Below are positions 9,428 through 18,845 of a stretch of DNA of 64,000 nt, one piece after another. Each line of letters begins with the position of its first letter. The first letter of the stretch is position 1. A program made the position numbers and the translations under genes. The DNA is from Brevibacterium sediminis (GTDB taxonomy: Bacteria; Actinomycetota; Actinomycetes; Actinomycetales; Brevibacteriaceae): the NCBI RefSeq assembly GCF_013623905.1, contig NZ_JABKDD010000008.1, positions 62,001 to 126,000 on the forward strand, read 5' to 3'. The notes under the pieces are model-generated. The model ran no database searches. It was not told the origin of the DNA and worked only from the letters and a program-made list of their open reading frames with translations.

Positions 9428-10426
9428 ATGGAGGGTATGTCGACCAGCCAAGAAGGTACACAGACCAATTCCGTGATCGGCGCCGAACACATCGAGTGGG
9501 TGCAGAATCTGACCTCGCGGGCACGCACAGCGATGAACTCGGTCCTCGAGGGCAAGGATGAGGCCGTCGGGCTCTCGCTCATCGCGCTGCTCGCCGGCGG
9601 ACACGTCCTCCTCGAAGACGTCCCCGGCGTCGGCAAGACCCTGCTGGCCCGTGCCATGGGCAAGGTCGTCGACGGCTCCGTGCGCCGCATCCAGTTCACT
9701 CCGGATCTGCTGCCCACCGACGTCGTGGGCGTGAACCTGTTCAACCAGGAGACTCGTCACTTCGAGTTCCGGCAGGGCCCGGTGTTCGCGAACATCGTCA
9801 TCGCCGATGAGATCAACCGTGCGTCCCCGAAGACGCAGTCGGCGATGCTCGAGTGCATGGCCGAGGGGCAGGCGACGATCGACGGGCAGACCTATCCGAT
9901 GCCCACCCCGTTCATCGTCGTCGCCACTCAGAACCCGATCGATATGGAGGGCACCTACGCTCTGCCCGAGGCGCAGCGTGACCGCTTCCTCACGCGCATC
10001 TCCCTGGGGTATCCGGCGACGTCCGACGAGGTCGACCTGCTGGACAACCAGATCCAGAACGATCCCCTCGAGACCGCCGCCGCGGTGACGAACCTCGAGC
10101 AGATCACTCAGGCGCGCACGATCGTCCGCCATGTCTCCGCGAGCCGGCAGCTGCGCGAGTACATCGTGGCGATCCTCCACGCCACCCGCAACGATCAGGC
10201 GATCCTGCTCGGCAGCTCCCCGCGCGGCGGCGTCCATCTGCTGCGTGCGGCGAAGGCCCGCGCGGCCCTGTCCGGGCGCACCTTCGTCACCCCCGACGAT
10301 GTGCAGGCCCTGGCCCCGTACATCCTCGCCCACCGCATCATCCCCCGCGACGGAGACGACGCAGATCTAGCTGCTGACCTCATCGGTCGGGTGCTGTCCC
10401 GCGTGCCCGTCTCCGCGAACCAGTGA
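9428..10426 (+). CDS. MoxR-family AAA+ ATPase
   Basis: MoxR ATPases act as chaperones, often encoded with DUF58 and transglutaminase-like proteins as here. Seen: Walker A GVGKTLLA near residue 65, Walker B VIADEINRA near 125, the sensor region VVATQNPIDMEGTY near 165 and the family EAQRDRFL arginine region. 332 residues is typical. In-frame ATGs at 9428 and 9437 both have short-spaced purine-rich stretches (AAGGG, GGAGGG), so the start is uncertain by three codons. The next gene begins five bases after the stop. Confidence 0.9.
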   Translation: MEGMSTSQEGTQTNSVIGAEHIEWVQNLTSRARTAMNSVLEGKDEAVGLSLIALLAGGHVLLEDVPGVGKTLLARAMGKVVDGSVRRIQFTPDLLPTDVVGVNLFNQETRHFEFRQGPVFANIVIADEINRASPKTQSAMLECMAEGQATIDGQTYPMPTPFIVVATQNPIDMEGTYALPEAQRDRFLTRISLGYPATSDEVDLLDNQIQNDPLETAAAVTNLEQITQARTIVRHVSASRQLREYIVAILHATRNDQAILLGSSPRGGVHLLRAAKARAALSGRTFVTPDDVQALAPYILAHRIIPRDGDDADLAADLIGRVLSRVPVSANQ

Positions 10427-10430
10427 CCGC

Positions 10431-11690
10431 ATGCGACTGAGCACTTCGGGCATCATCTTCGTCCTGGCCGGGGCGGCCCTGATCATCACGGCCTACCGCT
10501 TCGCGCTGCCTGGCCTGCTGCCGGCCGGTCTGCTGCTGCTCGGCCTGGTCCTGCTCTCTGCGCTGCTCATCCTGTGGGGCACCCGTCGGGTGTCGATCGC
10601 GATGAGCACGAACCTCCACGAAGTGGCGCTGTCTCCTTCGGGAGACCGCTACCCGCTGGCCGCCGAAGGCAAAGAGGTCGAAGTCCAGGCGCGCGTGACG
10701 AATGTCGGCCAGCTCGCGATTCCCGCCGCGACGATCGATTTCACCCCGGCCGAGGGATTCGGCGACTCCACCTCCGGTGATGTCCCGGCTCTGGCCCATG
10801 GGGCATCGCAGACGGTGCTGACGTCGTTCACCCCCAATCGCCGCGGTGTCTCCGGGATCGATGCGGTCCTCATCACCGTGTTCGGACCCTTCGGCCTGGT
10901 GAAGATGAAGAAGAAGGCCCACGGGGCCTTCCCCGTGGCCGTGTCCGTGCCGATTCTGCCTGCGCGCATCCCGCAGGATTCGTCGATCCGGCCCTCCCGC
11001 CTCGACGACGGCAAGGTCCGCACCGGACACACCACCCGGGACTTCCACACACGTGAGTACGTGCCCGGCGATGATCTGCGGCATGTGCATTGGCCCTCGA
11101 CGGCGAAGTCCGGCGAGCTCATGGTCCGGCACGAAGCCGATGAGGAGACGCTCCATTCGCTCATCCTCATCGACCTCGTCGCCGATGAGGGCGCCGAGGA
11201 GCCGAGCGACCTCGAGATCGAGTTCCTGCTGGCCGCGGCGACCGCGGCCGGAACCGCGTTCCTCAAGGCCGATTACGAAGTCAATGTCGTCGCTCCCGGA
11301 CACCAGATCAGATTCAAAGGAGCCCGCGAGATCGACAAGCTGCGTCTGCTCTCCGCCCTTGTGCGCCCGGGCAGGGTCGAACTGCCCTCGCACGACAACC
11401 CCAACCACATCGTCATCTGCTCCGTCGGCGACCAGCGCGGGCAGGAACTCGCCTCGCACTTCTCCCGCCGCGTGCCGGTGACTCTGCGCACGCTCAGCGA
11501 GATCGACGATCTGACGATGCTCGGTCTCAGCGAGGACCTGCCGGAGTCCTGGACGACGTTCGAGTCCAAGCGCTCTCGCAGCGGCACCGGTCGGACCTCG
11601 GCCGAACCCGGACCGGGAACTGCCGGTGCCGGCAGCGCGTCCGCGGCTCCGGGTGGTGCGAGCTCGACTCCGCAGGGGGTGCGCCGATGA
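10431..11690 (+). CDS. DUF58 domain protein (MoxR-associated membrane protein)
   Basis: Two hydrophobic segments at about residues 7-25 and 27-45 anchor the protein. A beta-rich middle follows, then the DUF58 signature with TRDFHTREYVPGDDLRHVHW near residues 200-220 and a von Willebrand-like region (HSLILIDLVADEG). The last 45 residues are Ser/Gly/Thr-rich and probably disordered. DUF58 proteins are regularly encoded between moxR and transglutaminase genes, but their biochemical role is not firmly known. Its stop overlaps the next start by four bases (ATGA). Confidence 0.85.
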   Translation: MRLSTSGIIFVLAGAALIITAYRFALPGLLPAGLLLLGLVLLSALLILWGTRRVSIAMSTNLHEVALSPSGDRYPLAAEGKEVEVQARVTNVGQLAIPAATIDFTPAEGFGDSTSGDVPALAHGASQTVLTSFTPNRRGVSGIDAVLITVFGPFGLVKMKKKAHGAFPVAVSVPILPARIPQDSSIRPSRLDDGKVRTGHTTRDFHTREYVPGDDLRHVHWPSTAKSGELMVRHEADEETLHSLILIDLVADEGAEEPSDLEIEFLLAAATAAGTAFLKADYEVNVVAPGHQIRFKGAREIDKLRLLSALVRPGRVELPSHDNPNHIVICSVGDQRGQELASHFSRRVPVTLRTLSEIDDLTMLGLSEDLPESWTTFESKRSRSGTGRTSAEPGPGTAGAGSASAAPGGASSTPQGVRR

Positions 11691-14215
11691 GTCTGAATAC
11701 TCCCGACACACGTCTGCGCGGAGCCGATTCCGAGTCTCCGGCGAACGGCTATTCGGCTCCCTCGTCGACGGGCGATGAGCGCCCGAGCACGGGCTGGCTC
11801 GAGGCGATCGTCGTCTTCGTCGCCATGGCCCTTACCGCTGTCGCCGTATCGGCGGTGTTCAAGGACTTCGCCTGGGTCTCGCCCGTCCTGGTCGCCGTCG
11901 CCGTCGTCGTCATCGTCGGCGCCGTGTTCCGCACCGTTCCGGCACTGCGCTCGACCGGCACCGCGGTCATCGCCCAGTGCGTGGCCGGTCTCATCGCGGT
12001 CTTCATCGTCTGCGCCGGGGATTCGCTTCTGCTCGGGTTCATCCCGACCGGTGAGTCCTTCGGAACGGTGATCGATCTGCTCTCCGAGGGGGTCAGCGAC
12101 CTCTACGCGACCGCTCCCCCGGCGGCGAGCACACCGGGCTTCATCGCGATGCTCACGATCGCTTTCACCCTCATCACGATCCTCATCGACGGCCTCGTCT
12201 CGGATCTGCGGGCACCGAAGGTCGGCGGTGTGCTGCTGCTCGTGCTGTGGATGATCCCCGTCTACTTCGCCGCGCAGGAGGTGAAGTGGTGGCACATCGT
12301 CGCGATCCTCGCGGCGTTCCTGCTGCTCCTGCTCAGCCCCTATCTGCCCGCGACCCGGTGGCGCGGAGGAATGACGGCGATCCTCGCCGGAGCTCTGGCT
12401 CTGGCGATCGGCATCGGCCTGCCCCTTCTGCTGCCCCCGGTGCCCACCCTGCCCGACCGGGCCTCGAAGGGCCAGGGCGACCTGACGGTGACGAACCCAT
12501 TCCTCAACCTGCGCCAGAACCTCGGCGACCGGGATGACAAGACGCTGTTCAGCTACCAGACGACGGACGAGGACGCGGATCCGATCCGGTTGACCTCGAT
12601 CGATGACTTCGACGGTGAGAACTGGGCACCGAGCCCGTTCAGCCTCGATCCGTTCGCGATCGCCGCCGACGGAATGCCATGGCCCGCGGGGATGCCGCGG
12701 GACAAGAACTTCAAGGAGCAGACGATCAGCGTCGCCGTCGGCGACGACTACGACCAGCAGTACCTGCCGTCTCCGTATGCTCCGCAGCAGCCGAAGGACC
12801 TGAGTCGTCGGTGGATCTTCGACGAGAAGACCTTGACGGTCGTCGGCAACGGTGAGAAGACCGGTGGACTGCAGTATTCGATGGACTATCTGTCCCCGAA
12901 TCCCGACGTCGAGGATCTGCAGTCGGCAACTCCGGTGTCCGAGAGCGACTTCGAGACCGAACTCGCCGTCCCCGACTCCCTGCCGACCAGCGTGAAGGAG
13001 ACCGCAGAGCGGGTCACCGCCGATGCGGATAACCAGTGGGAGGCCGCAGTCATGCTGCAGGCGTACTTCCGCGGCGGCGATTTCGAGTATTCGCTCGATG
13101 CCCCCGAACGGGCCAGCGGCGACGCGATCTCGGACTTCCTGGCGGATAAGCAGGGCTACTGCGTCCAGTTCTCCTCGGCCATGACGATCATGGCCCGGAC
13201 GATGGGAATTCCGGCCCGCATCGGCGTCGGATACGCCGGCGGGGACGAAGCCGAGAACGGCGTCGACGTGAGCATGCAGGATTCGCATGCCTGGCCGGAG
13301 CTCTACTTCGAAGGTGCCGGCTGGGTGCGCTTCGAACCCACCCCCGGCGGTCCCGCCGGAGATCCGCCGAAGTGGACCCTCGCCGATGGCGCCGACCAGC
13401 AGGAGGAGGGCGACGAGTCGGAGTCTGCGAGCCCGAGCGAAGAGCCGAGCGAATCTGCTTCGCCGACCGGTGGCTCCGAGGAACCCACCGAGGAGGAGAC
13501 GAGCACTCCGGCCGCAGAGCCGGCCGGTTCGAACTTCGGCACTGTCTTCGGCATCGCTGCGATCGTGCTCGTCCTGCTGCTGCTCGCGGCACTGCCTGCG
13601 ATCTGGCGTTCGATCCTGCGCTCGCGCAGGACGAAGGATCCGCAGAACCTCGAGGCGGTGTGGACTGAGGTCCGTGCTCTGGCCACCGACTACGGGCAGA
13701 GCTTGGATTCGAGTCGGACACTGCGCTTCAACGAGCTCGTGCTCGCCGGTGCCGTCCCTGCAACCGGCGCTGCCGGCGGTGGTGGCACCGAGGCTGCGGA
13801 TACCTCGAGTACCACCGGTACGGATGCCGGCTCCACGGCGCCAGAGATCGATCCGGACACCGGCGAACCGATGCGAAAGACCGCCGCCGAGGCGGCTGCC
13901 GGTTCCGGTGCCGCCGTGCAGAACGCAGAAGCTGCCGGTTTCTCGACGTTCGATCGTTCGGATGAACGGCTGCGACGTCTGAGCAGTCCGGCCCCGTCGC
14001 GTCCGTCAGAGTCGGGTCATGATGACTCTGCGCTCGGAGCGTTCGTCGATGCCCTCGAAGCTCAGCGCTACGGTGCGGCTACCGAGGCGCTCGATGACTC
14101 GGAGGTGCAAGCGCTCGTCGACGAGGTGAGGACGGACTTGTCGGAGCGGGCCACGCCGGGCAGTCGGATCTCTGCGAAGATCTGGCCGGCCAGCCTGTTC
14201 AATCGTCCGAAATGA
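11687..14215 (+). CDS. TgpA-like transmembrane transglutaminase-like protein
   Basis: 842 residues: about seven membrane segments in the first 260 residues (DUF3488-type), a periplasmic-side transglutaminase core, one more membrane segment near residue 625, and a cytoplasmic tail of about 190 residues. The core has Cys492 (QGYCVQFSSAM) and His534 (DSHAWPELYF), the expected catalytic pair. A Ser/Glu/Pro-rich linker (about 565-615) precedes the last membrane segment. Third gene of the moxR-DUF58-transglutaminase unit. Substrate unknown; a role at the cell envelope is inferred from topology. Confidence 0.88.
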   Translation: MSLNTPDTRLRGADSESPANGYSAPSSTGDERPSTGWLEAIVVFVAMALTAVAVSAVFKDFAWVSPVLVAVAVVVIVGAVFRTVPALRSTGTAVIAQCVAGLIAVFIVCAGDSLLLGFIPTGESFGTVIDLLSEGVSDLYATAPPAASTPGFIAMLTIAFTLITILIDGLVSDLRAPKVGGVLLLVLWMIPVYFAAQEVKWWHIVAILAAFLLLLLSPYLPATRWRGGMTAILAGALALAIGIGLPLLLPPVPTLPDRASKGQGDLTVTNPFLNLRQNLGDRDDKTLFSYQTTDEDADPIRLTSIDDFDGENWAPSPFSLDPFAIAADGMPWPAGMPRDKNFKEQTISVAVGDDYDQQYLPSPYAPQQPKDLSRRWIFDEKTLTVVGNGEKTGGLQYSMDYLSPNPDVEDLQSATPVSESDFETELAVPDSLPTSVKETAERVTADADNQWEAAVMLQAYFRGGDFEYSLDAPERASGDAISDFLADKQGYCVQFSSAMTIMARTMGIPARIGVGYAGGDEAENGVDVSMQDSHAWPELYFEGAGWVRFEPTPGGPAGDPPKWTLADGADQQEEGDESESASPSEEPSESASPTGGSEEPTEEETSTPAAEPAGSNFGTVFGIAAIVLVLLLLAALPAIWRSILRSRRTKDPQNLEAVWTEVRALATDYGQSLDSSRTLRFNELVLAGAVPATGAAGGGGTEAADTSSTTGTDAGSTAPEIDPDTGEPMRKTAAEAAAGSGAAVQNAEAAGFSTFDRSDERLRRLSSPAPSRPSESGHDDSALGAFVDALEAQRYGAATEALDDSEVQALVDEVRTDLSERATPGSRISAKIWPASLFNRPK

Positions 14216-14262
14216 CGAGGAGCTGACGATCCAGGCCGATACCTGGCGGTCCTGGTCGATGT

Positions 14263-14296
14263 GCGAAGAGGCGGTCCTGCGGGGCCGCCTCTTCGC
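14263..14296. terminator. candidate GC-rich hairpin terminator
   Basis: A perfect 12-base inverted repeat (14263-14274 with 14285-14296, core GAAGAGGCGG) and a 10-base loop lies between the convergent transglutaminase and DUF218 genes. There is no T-run on either side, so it would be a U-poor bidirectional terminator. Confidence 0.5.
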
Positions 14297-14338
14297 TGTC
14301 ACGCAGAGCCTGGACCCTCCATGCGAGAGTCTGGGACC

Positions 14339-15055
14339 TCAGTGCACTGCCGCGTGTTTCGCGTTCTCACGATCGAGTACACGCAGGGCGAGCAGGCCGC
14401 GCACGGCGGCGATGGGCTTCACCAGCGGATGTTCTCCGAACCGGTAGTCTCCCCCGCGGACCAGTCGTCGTGCAAGGTCCGGGCGCATCTGCCACAGGTG
14501 GTCACGGGCTTTCTCGGCATGATGGGAGTTCGAGACGATGCTGATCGTTGTGGCCGGGGTGAGTTCGCGGTCGATGATGGGGATCGCGTTGGCGATGTTC
14601 TCCCACGTCGTTGTGCTCTGCGCTTCCAGCACAGTTCGGCCGGCGAAGCCGAGTTCGTCCCGGGCGAAGCGTTCGAGGATGAGGGCCTCCGGTGTTCGTC
14701 CTGTGACGGCCCCTCCGCAGAGGATGAGGAGAGTCGACCGGGCTGTCGGATCGATCGACCGCAGACCCGCGCGGACCCTAAACCGGTTGATTCCGTTCGG
14801 TCGCTGACCGCGGTTTGCATATCCGAGGACGATGATGATCTGGTCACTGTCGGCTGTGGTCAGGGCCCGAGTGTCCGGACACGACCACCGGTCGCTCCGT
14901 GGTCGCCGGTCAGCAGAGCCAGAGCTATCACAGTCTCCCAGCCGACGACGGCTCGATCGCCAGTGGGCCGCCTCGGCGAAGAGGAAGACGCCGGCAAAGA
15001 CGCCAAGGACAGTACCGGCGAACACGCGGACCGGCTTTGAAAAAGGCACTCTCAT
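14339..15055 (-). CDS. YdcF/SanA-like DUF218 membrane protein
   Basis: 238 residues with one hydrophobic N-terminal segment (about 8-30), then a DUF218 domain: IIIVLGYANRG near residue 75, LCGGAVTGRTPEALIL near 115, EAQSTTTWENIANA near 145 and ISIVSNSHHAEKA near 175. Proteins of this family affect envelope properties, but their reaction is unknown. The ATG at 15055 lies inside a hairpin terminator for the upstream gene. A GTG eleven codons later is an alternative start that would keep most of the hydrophobic segment. Confidence 0.75.
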   Translation of the reverse strand: MRVPFSKPVRVFAGTVLGVFAGVFLFAEAAHWRSSRRRLGDCDSSGSADRRPRSDRWSCPDTRALTTADSDQIIIVLGYANRGQRPNGINRFRVRAGLRSIDPTARSTLLILCGGAVTGRTPEALILERFARDELGFAGRTVLEAQSTTTWENIANAIPIIDRELTPATTISIVSNSHHAEKARDHLWQMRPDLARRLVRGGDYRFGEHPLVKPIAAVRGLLALRVLDRENAKHAAVH

Positions 15056-15067
15056 ATCGAGAGTGCC
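15041..15067 (-). terminator. intrinsic terminator of the DUF3040 gene
   Basis: On the minus strand a perfect 9-base stem (15067-15059 with 15053-15045, GGCACTCTC/GAGAGTGCC) with a 5-base loop is followed at once by a run of T. It lies 20 bases past the DUF3040 stop, and the loop contains the start codon of the DUF218 gene. Confidence 0.75.
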
Positions 15068-15086
15068 TTGATCGTCCTGAGCAGGA

Positions 15087-15494
15087 TCATTCGCCGCGCT
15101 GGCGCTTCTCCCACCGGTCTTCCATTCGGCTCATGAAGCCGGAGTTGCCCTTGGCACCGGTCTTCGCTCCGGAGTTCCGAGAGTCCGTCTGAGTGGTGTG
15201 CACATGGCCGGGACGGCTGAACGCCCAGTACATTCCGGCGACCATGAGGCCGAAGCCGACGACGCCGAGGGCGATCCACCAGGCGGAGCTGGAGACGAGC
15301 GAGATCGCGAGGATCGTCGCGGCCAGCCCGGCGAGTGCGATGAGGATACCGAGGACGAAGCGCTTCGCCGAGAACCCGGGCCCCGTGGCAGCGGCCTGGG
15401 TTTCCGAGATATTCCGGGCAAAACGAGGGTCTTCACTGCGCAGCTGCTTCTCAAGTTGATCCAACAGCTGCTGTTCGTGATCGGAGAGTGGCAT
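15087..15494 (-). CDS. DUF3040 domain membrane protein
   Basis: 135 residues starting at ATG 15494 (MPLSDHEQQLLDQLEKQL), the invariant opening of the actinobacterial DUF3040 family. The in-frame extension upstream to 15560 has no family match by eye. The acidic N-terminal helix is followed by two hydrophobic segments (about 55-75 and 80-100) and a basic tail. In many actinobacteria a DUF3040 gene lies close to the dcw cluster or dinB. Function unknown; homology is read from the N-terminal motif and topology. Confidence 0.85.
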   Translation of the reverse strand: MPLSDHEQQLLDQLEKQLRSEDPRFARNISETQAAATGPGFSAKRFVLGILIALAGLAATILAISLVSSSAWWIALGVVGFGLMVAGMYWAFSRPGHVHTTQTDSRNSGAKTGAKGNSGFMSRMEDRWEKRQRGE

Positions 15495-15625
15495 CTCGAA
15501 CCCCCGTTTCGCTTCCCAAGTCTTTCCCCCAATCATAGTCTCTGAGGGCCGAAAAAACATCTCCGGGGGCCGTCAGGAGCCGGATTCCCACGGGGTCTTC
15601 AGACTGTGCTCCCGCTCACCCGCTC

Positions 15626-16861
15626 TCAGGCCTCGGGGCGTTTGCGCAGAAGCGAGGCCTGCGAGATCGCTTCGCTGCCGAATCGCCGCCTCACCTCGTC
15701 GAGGGCGACCTCGGCTTCACGTCCGGAATGTTCTGGTTCGTCCAAGGTGGCCTGCCGTCCGGTGACGGCGAAATCGCTGAGGCCGGCGGCTCGGACGCCG
15801 AGCAGCCTGACTCCCTGGGAGCGCTGCTCACGCAGTTTGCGCAGAGCCGGGCGCAGCGCCTCGTACATCTCCCGGGCCAGATCCGTCGGCGCCGACAGAG
15901 TCACAGACCTCGACAGAGTCGTAAAATCGCCGAGACGGTACTTCAGTCCGAGGCTTGTGGCGACCTTTCCTTCTGCGCGGACTCGGTAGGCGACCTTGTC
16001 AGCGAGGCGCAGCAGTTCGTGTTCGAGCACGGCGATGTCCCAGATGTCCTCGCCGAAGGTGTTCTCAGCACTGATCGAGTGTTCCTTGGCCTGGTGGTCG
16101 AAACCGGACGAGTCCTGACCGTGGGCAGCCCGCCACAGCTGATGGCCGTGCGCACCGAAGACTCGTGCGGCCCAATCCTCGTCGACTGCGGCGAGGTCGC
16201 CGATGAGGCGGATTCCATAGCGGAAGAAGCCCTCCTGCGTCTTCTCCCCCACCCCGGGCAGGGCTTCGATCGGCATCGGGTCGAGGAACTGCTGGGTCGC
16301 GGCCGCGGGTACGAGCAGCTGGCCGTTCGGCTTCGCCCTCGTCGAGGCGAGTTTGGCCACGACGCGGCTGACGGCGATGCCCACCGAGGCGCTCAGACCG
16401 GTGCGCTCCTGGATCTGGGCTCGCAGCTGGGTGGTGATCTCCACCGGAGAGCCGAGCCGGCGCACGGCTCCGGAGACATCGATATAGGCTTCGTCGACGC
16501 TGACCTGCCGTACGTCGGGGGTCACCTCGGCGACGAGATCGAAGACTTGGCGGGAGTACGAGGAGTACAGACCGTGGGAAGGCGGGATCACCTCGGCGAC
16601 GGGGCACAGGTTCATGGCCCGCGACATCGGCATCGCCGCATGGACTCCGAACTCGCGGGCTTCATAGCTGGCCGAGACGACGACTCCGCGTCCGCTGCGT
16701 CCGCCGACGATGACGGGGCGGCCGACGAGATGCGGGCGACTGAGCAGCTCGACGGAGACGAAGAACGAGTCCATGTCGAGGTGGAGCATGGTGGCGCCGG
16801 AGTCGTCCGTGCCCAGACGGCTCAGATCACCTCCGGATCGTGCCAGCTGCTTCCGACTCAT
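15626..16861 (-). CDS. dinB: DNA polymerase IV (Y-family)
   Basis: Error-prone translesion polymerase. Motifs in order: LHLDMDSFFVSVE near residue 30 (metal-binding Asp), SYEAREFGVHAAMP near 65, SVDEAYIDV near 122 with the catalytic Asp-Glu, ASVGIAVSRVVAKLASTRAKPNG near 160, then helix-hairpin-helix LPGVGEK near 205 and a little-finger domain. The ATG at 16861 is preceded by GCGAGGGG; the open frame runs much further upstream but without sense. 411 residues. Divergent from the lipoprotein gene. I found no GAAC-N4-GTTC LexA box in the 60-base gap. Confidence 0.93.
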   Translation of the reverse strand: MSRKQLARSGGDLSRLGTDDSGATMLHLDMDSFFVSVELLSRPHLVGRPVIVGGRSGRGVVVSASYEAREFGVHAAMPMSRAMNLCPVAEVIPPSHGLYSSYSRQVFDLVAEVTPDVRQVSVDEAYIDVSGAVRRLGSPVEITTQLRAQIQERTGLSASVGIAVSRVVAKLASTRAKPNGQLLVPAAATQQFLDPMPIEALPGVGEKTQEGFFRYGIRLIGDLAAVDEDWAARVFGAHGHQLWRAAHGQDSSGFDHQAKEHSISAENTFGEDIWDIAVLEHELLRLADKVAYRVRAEGKVATSLGLKYRLGDFTTLSRSVTLSAPTDLAREMYEALRPALRKLREQRSQGVRLLGVRAAGLSDFAVTGRQATLDEPEHSGREAEVALDEVRRRFGSEAISQASLLRKRPEA

Positions 16862-16921
16862 CGCCTGCCCCTCGCGCTTGTTCCTTTCGGCTCCGCCGAA
16901 CAGTCCAGGTACTCTTGAAGC

Positions 16922-17467
16922 ATGGTATCGCGCACCGCTGTCATGACACTGCCCATCGTTGCCGCGCTCGCTCTCGCGGGCTGCTCGGGAAACGGTGGAG
17001 ACAAGGCCGAATCGACCCCTTCGGCTTCTCAGGAGGCCCCTGCCTCCGCATCCCCTGCCGAATCCGAGACCGCCTCGGCCGAAGCATCGACCGAGGCCAC
17101 AGGCTCGGACCCCGATACATCGAACGATGTGAAGGATCTGCCCGAGTACATCAAGCCGTACCCGGATTCCGAGGTGCTCTCCGCGTCGAGCGTCAAGGCT
17201 CACAACGACAAGGACAAGAAGCTGCCCGAACAGGTCAGCCTCGTCGTCAAGGCGAAGGCCGATGCCAAGGACATCTTCGAGTTCTACGAGAAGGAGCTCG
17301 GCAAGGCGGACTTCGAACGCCTCGGCGAAGAGGTGAAGACGAAGAGCGCCCGCGTGGTCAACTTCAAGCACAAGGACAATGACAGCGTCCTCGTCGTCAC
17401 GGTCGCCGAGGATTCGGAGGACAAAGCGAATTCGATCGTGACCGTCGGCGGAAACATCGGTTCATGA
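16922..17467 (+). CDS. putative lipoprotein of unknown function
   Basis: 181 residues with a clear lipoprotein signal peptide: basic start, hydrophobic core and lipobox LALAGCS, with the modified Cys at about residue 21. A Ser/Ala/Glu-rich linker of about 40 residues follows, then a compact domain of about 110 residues rich in Lys and Asp. I do not recognise that domain. The stop overlaps the polyprenyl synthase start by four bases. Expected to be anchored on the outer face of the cytoplasmic membrane. Confidence 0.75.
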   Translation: MVSRTAVMTLPIVAALALAGCSGNGGDKAESTPSASQEAPASASPAESETASAEASTEATGSDPDTSNDVKDLPEYIKPYPDSEVLSASSVKAHNDKDKKLPEQVSLVVKAKADAKDIFEFYEKELGKADFERLGEEVKTKSARVVNFKHKDNDSVLVVTVAEDSEDKANSIVTVGGNIGS

Positions 17468-18744
17468 CCTCGCACAGATCGGGGATGACCGGCGACGCCC
17501 CTGAGCCCGGCCCGTCCACGGCACCCGGCTCGGCCGACGCCCCTCCCGCCCTCGTCGAGTTCCTCGACTCTCCCGAGTCCATCGCCGCCGAGGTGTCCGC
17601 CCAACTGGAGGCCTTCCTCGCTGAGAAGGCTGCCGAGTTCGAGGCGATCTCACCCGATGCGACAGCGATCGGCGACGCGCTCATCGAGTTCACCCGCGGC
17701 GGCAAGAGGATCCGCCCCGTCCTGCTGTGGTGGGGCTTCCAGCTCGCCGGCGGTGACGTCCGCGCCGGCGAGGCAGGCGGGACCACAGCCGACCGGACAG
17801 CCGGCTCCGCAGCCGACGTCACCGCGGGTCTGGCGCAGGCGGCCGGTTCGCTCGAGCTGCTCCACGCCGCCGCGCTCATCCATGATGATGTCATCGACAA
17901 TTCGGACACCCGTCGTGGCCGGCCGGCCCTGCACCGACAGTTCGAGGACCGCCATCAGCGCTCCGGCTTCCATGGCGACGGCGCGTCCTTCGGCGTCTCC
18001 GCTTCCATCGTCATCGGCGATATCTGCCTGGCGCTGAGCGAGGAGCTCTTCGAACGATCGCAGGAGGCCCTGGGCAACAGCCGCGCCGCCCTCGAGCTGC
18101 GCGGAACCGTGCGTCGAGACGTCATGGTCGGCCAGTACCTCGACGTACTCGCCGAGGTCATCCCCCTCGGCGACGACCGGATCGCCGATCGCGCGTGGGA
18201 GGTGCTGAGCTTCAAGTCGGCGAAGTATTCGGTCGAACAGCCGCTCCTCCTCGGCGCGGCCCTGGCCGGAGCGGACGCTGGACAGCTGCAGGAGATCTCC
18301 GCTTTCGGTCTTCCCCTCGGACAGGCATTCCAGTTGCGCGACGATGTGCTCGGCATCGCCGGTGACCCCGAGGCCACAGGCAAACCCGCCGGCGACGATA
18401 TCCGGGAGGGCAAGCGGACCGTGCTCATCGCCGAGACCGCGGCCCGGATCTCGGCGGACCAGCTCGAGATCCTCGCCGCGCGGTTGGGCGATCCGGATCT
18501 CAGTGACGCCGAGGTGGCCGAATGCGTTGACATGATCACGGACTCGGGCGGGCTCGCCGCCGTCGAATCCTTCATCGCGGACAAGCATGCCCACGCAGCG
18601 ACGATCGTCGATACGTGGGCAGAAGCCGATGCCGGTGCAGGTTCAGCGGCAGGGCCGACCGCCTCGGCGCAGGTGCGCATCGGATCGGCCGCACAGGAGC
18701 GACTCAAGGGTTTTGCGAAAGCGCTGAGCTACCGCACCAGCTGA
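17464..18744 (+). CDS. polyprenyl (geranylgeranyl-type) diphosphate synthase
   Basis: Trans-prenyl synthase that condenses isopentenyl diphosphate onto allylic diphosphates, for carotenoid or quinone side chains. Seen: GGKRIRPVLLWW near residue 78, the first Asp-rich motif HDDVIDNSD near 138 (DDxxD, two residues between) and the second QLRDDVLGIAGD near 290. 426 residues is long for the family; the extra length is a 30-residue disordered N-terminus, a Gly/Ala/Thr insert around residues 100-115 and a C-terminal Ala-rich stretch. In Mycobacterium the idsA2 gene likewise lies near pknL. Chain length of the product cannot be read safely. Confidence 0.88.
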   Translation: MTSHRSGMTGDAPEPGPSTAPGSADAPPALVEFLDSPESIAAEVSAQLEAFLAEKAAEFEAISPDATAIGDALIEFTRGGKRIRPVLLWWGFQLAGGDVRAGEAGGTTADRTAGSAADVTAGLAQAAGSLELLHAAALIHDDVIDNSDTRRGRPALHRQFEDRHQRSGFHGDGASFGVSASIVIGDICLALSEELFERSQEALGNSRAALELRGTVRRDVMVGQYLDVLAEVIPLGDDRIADRAWEVLSFKSAKYSVEQPLLLGAALAGADAGQLQEISAFGLPLGQAFQLRDDVLGIAGDPEATGKPAGDDIREGKRTVLIAETAARISADQLEILAARLGDPDLSDAEVAECVDMITDSGGLAAVESFIADKHAHAATIVDTWAEADAGAGSAAGPTASAQVRIGSAAQERLKGFAKALSYRTS

Positions 18745-18845
18745 GGCCGGCGAACAGGTCTGCTCGCTTCGAGGGTGCCGCGTTGACCACGTCAAACGCT
18801 GCTCACCTCAAGGGTGTTGCGCTGCTCTCCTCGAGCCCGCGCAGA

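Noticed and set aside
9068-9561. Small plus-strand frames in the mraZ-moxR gap
   Set aside because: Composition follows the GTGG repeats (Gly/Glu/Trp/Arg runs) and there is no ribosome site; treated as control DNA.
9095-10333. 412-residue minus-strand frame opposite moxR
   Set aside because: Lies over the moxR ATPase motifs and the GTGG array; no domain seen.
16862-16921. SOS (LexA) box before dinB
   Set aside because: No GAAC-N4-GTTC pattern; only a TTCGGC/GCCGAA inverted repeat is present.
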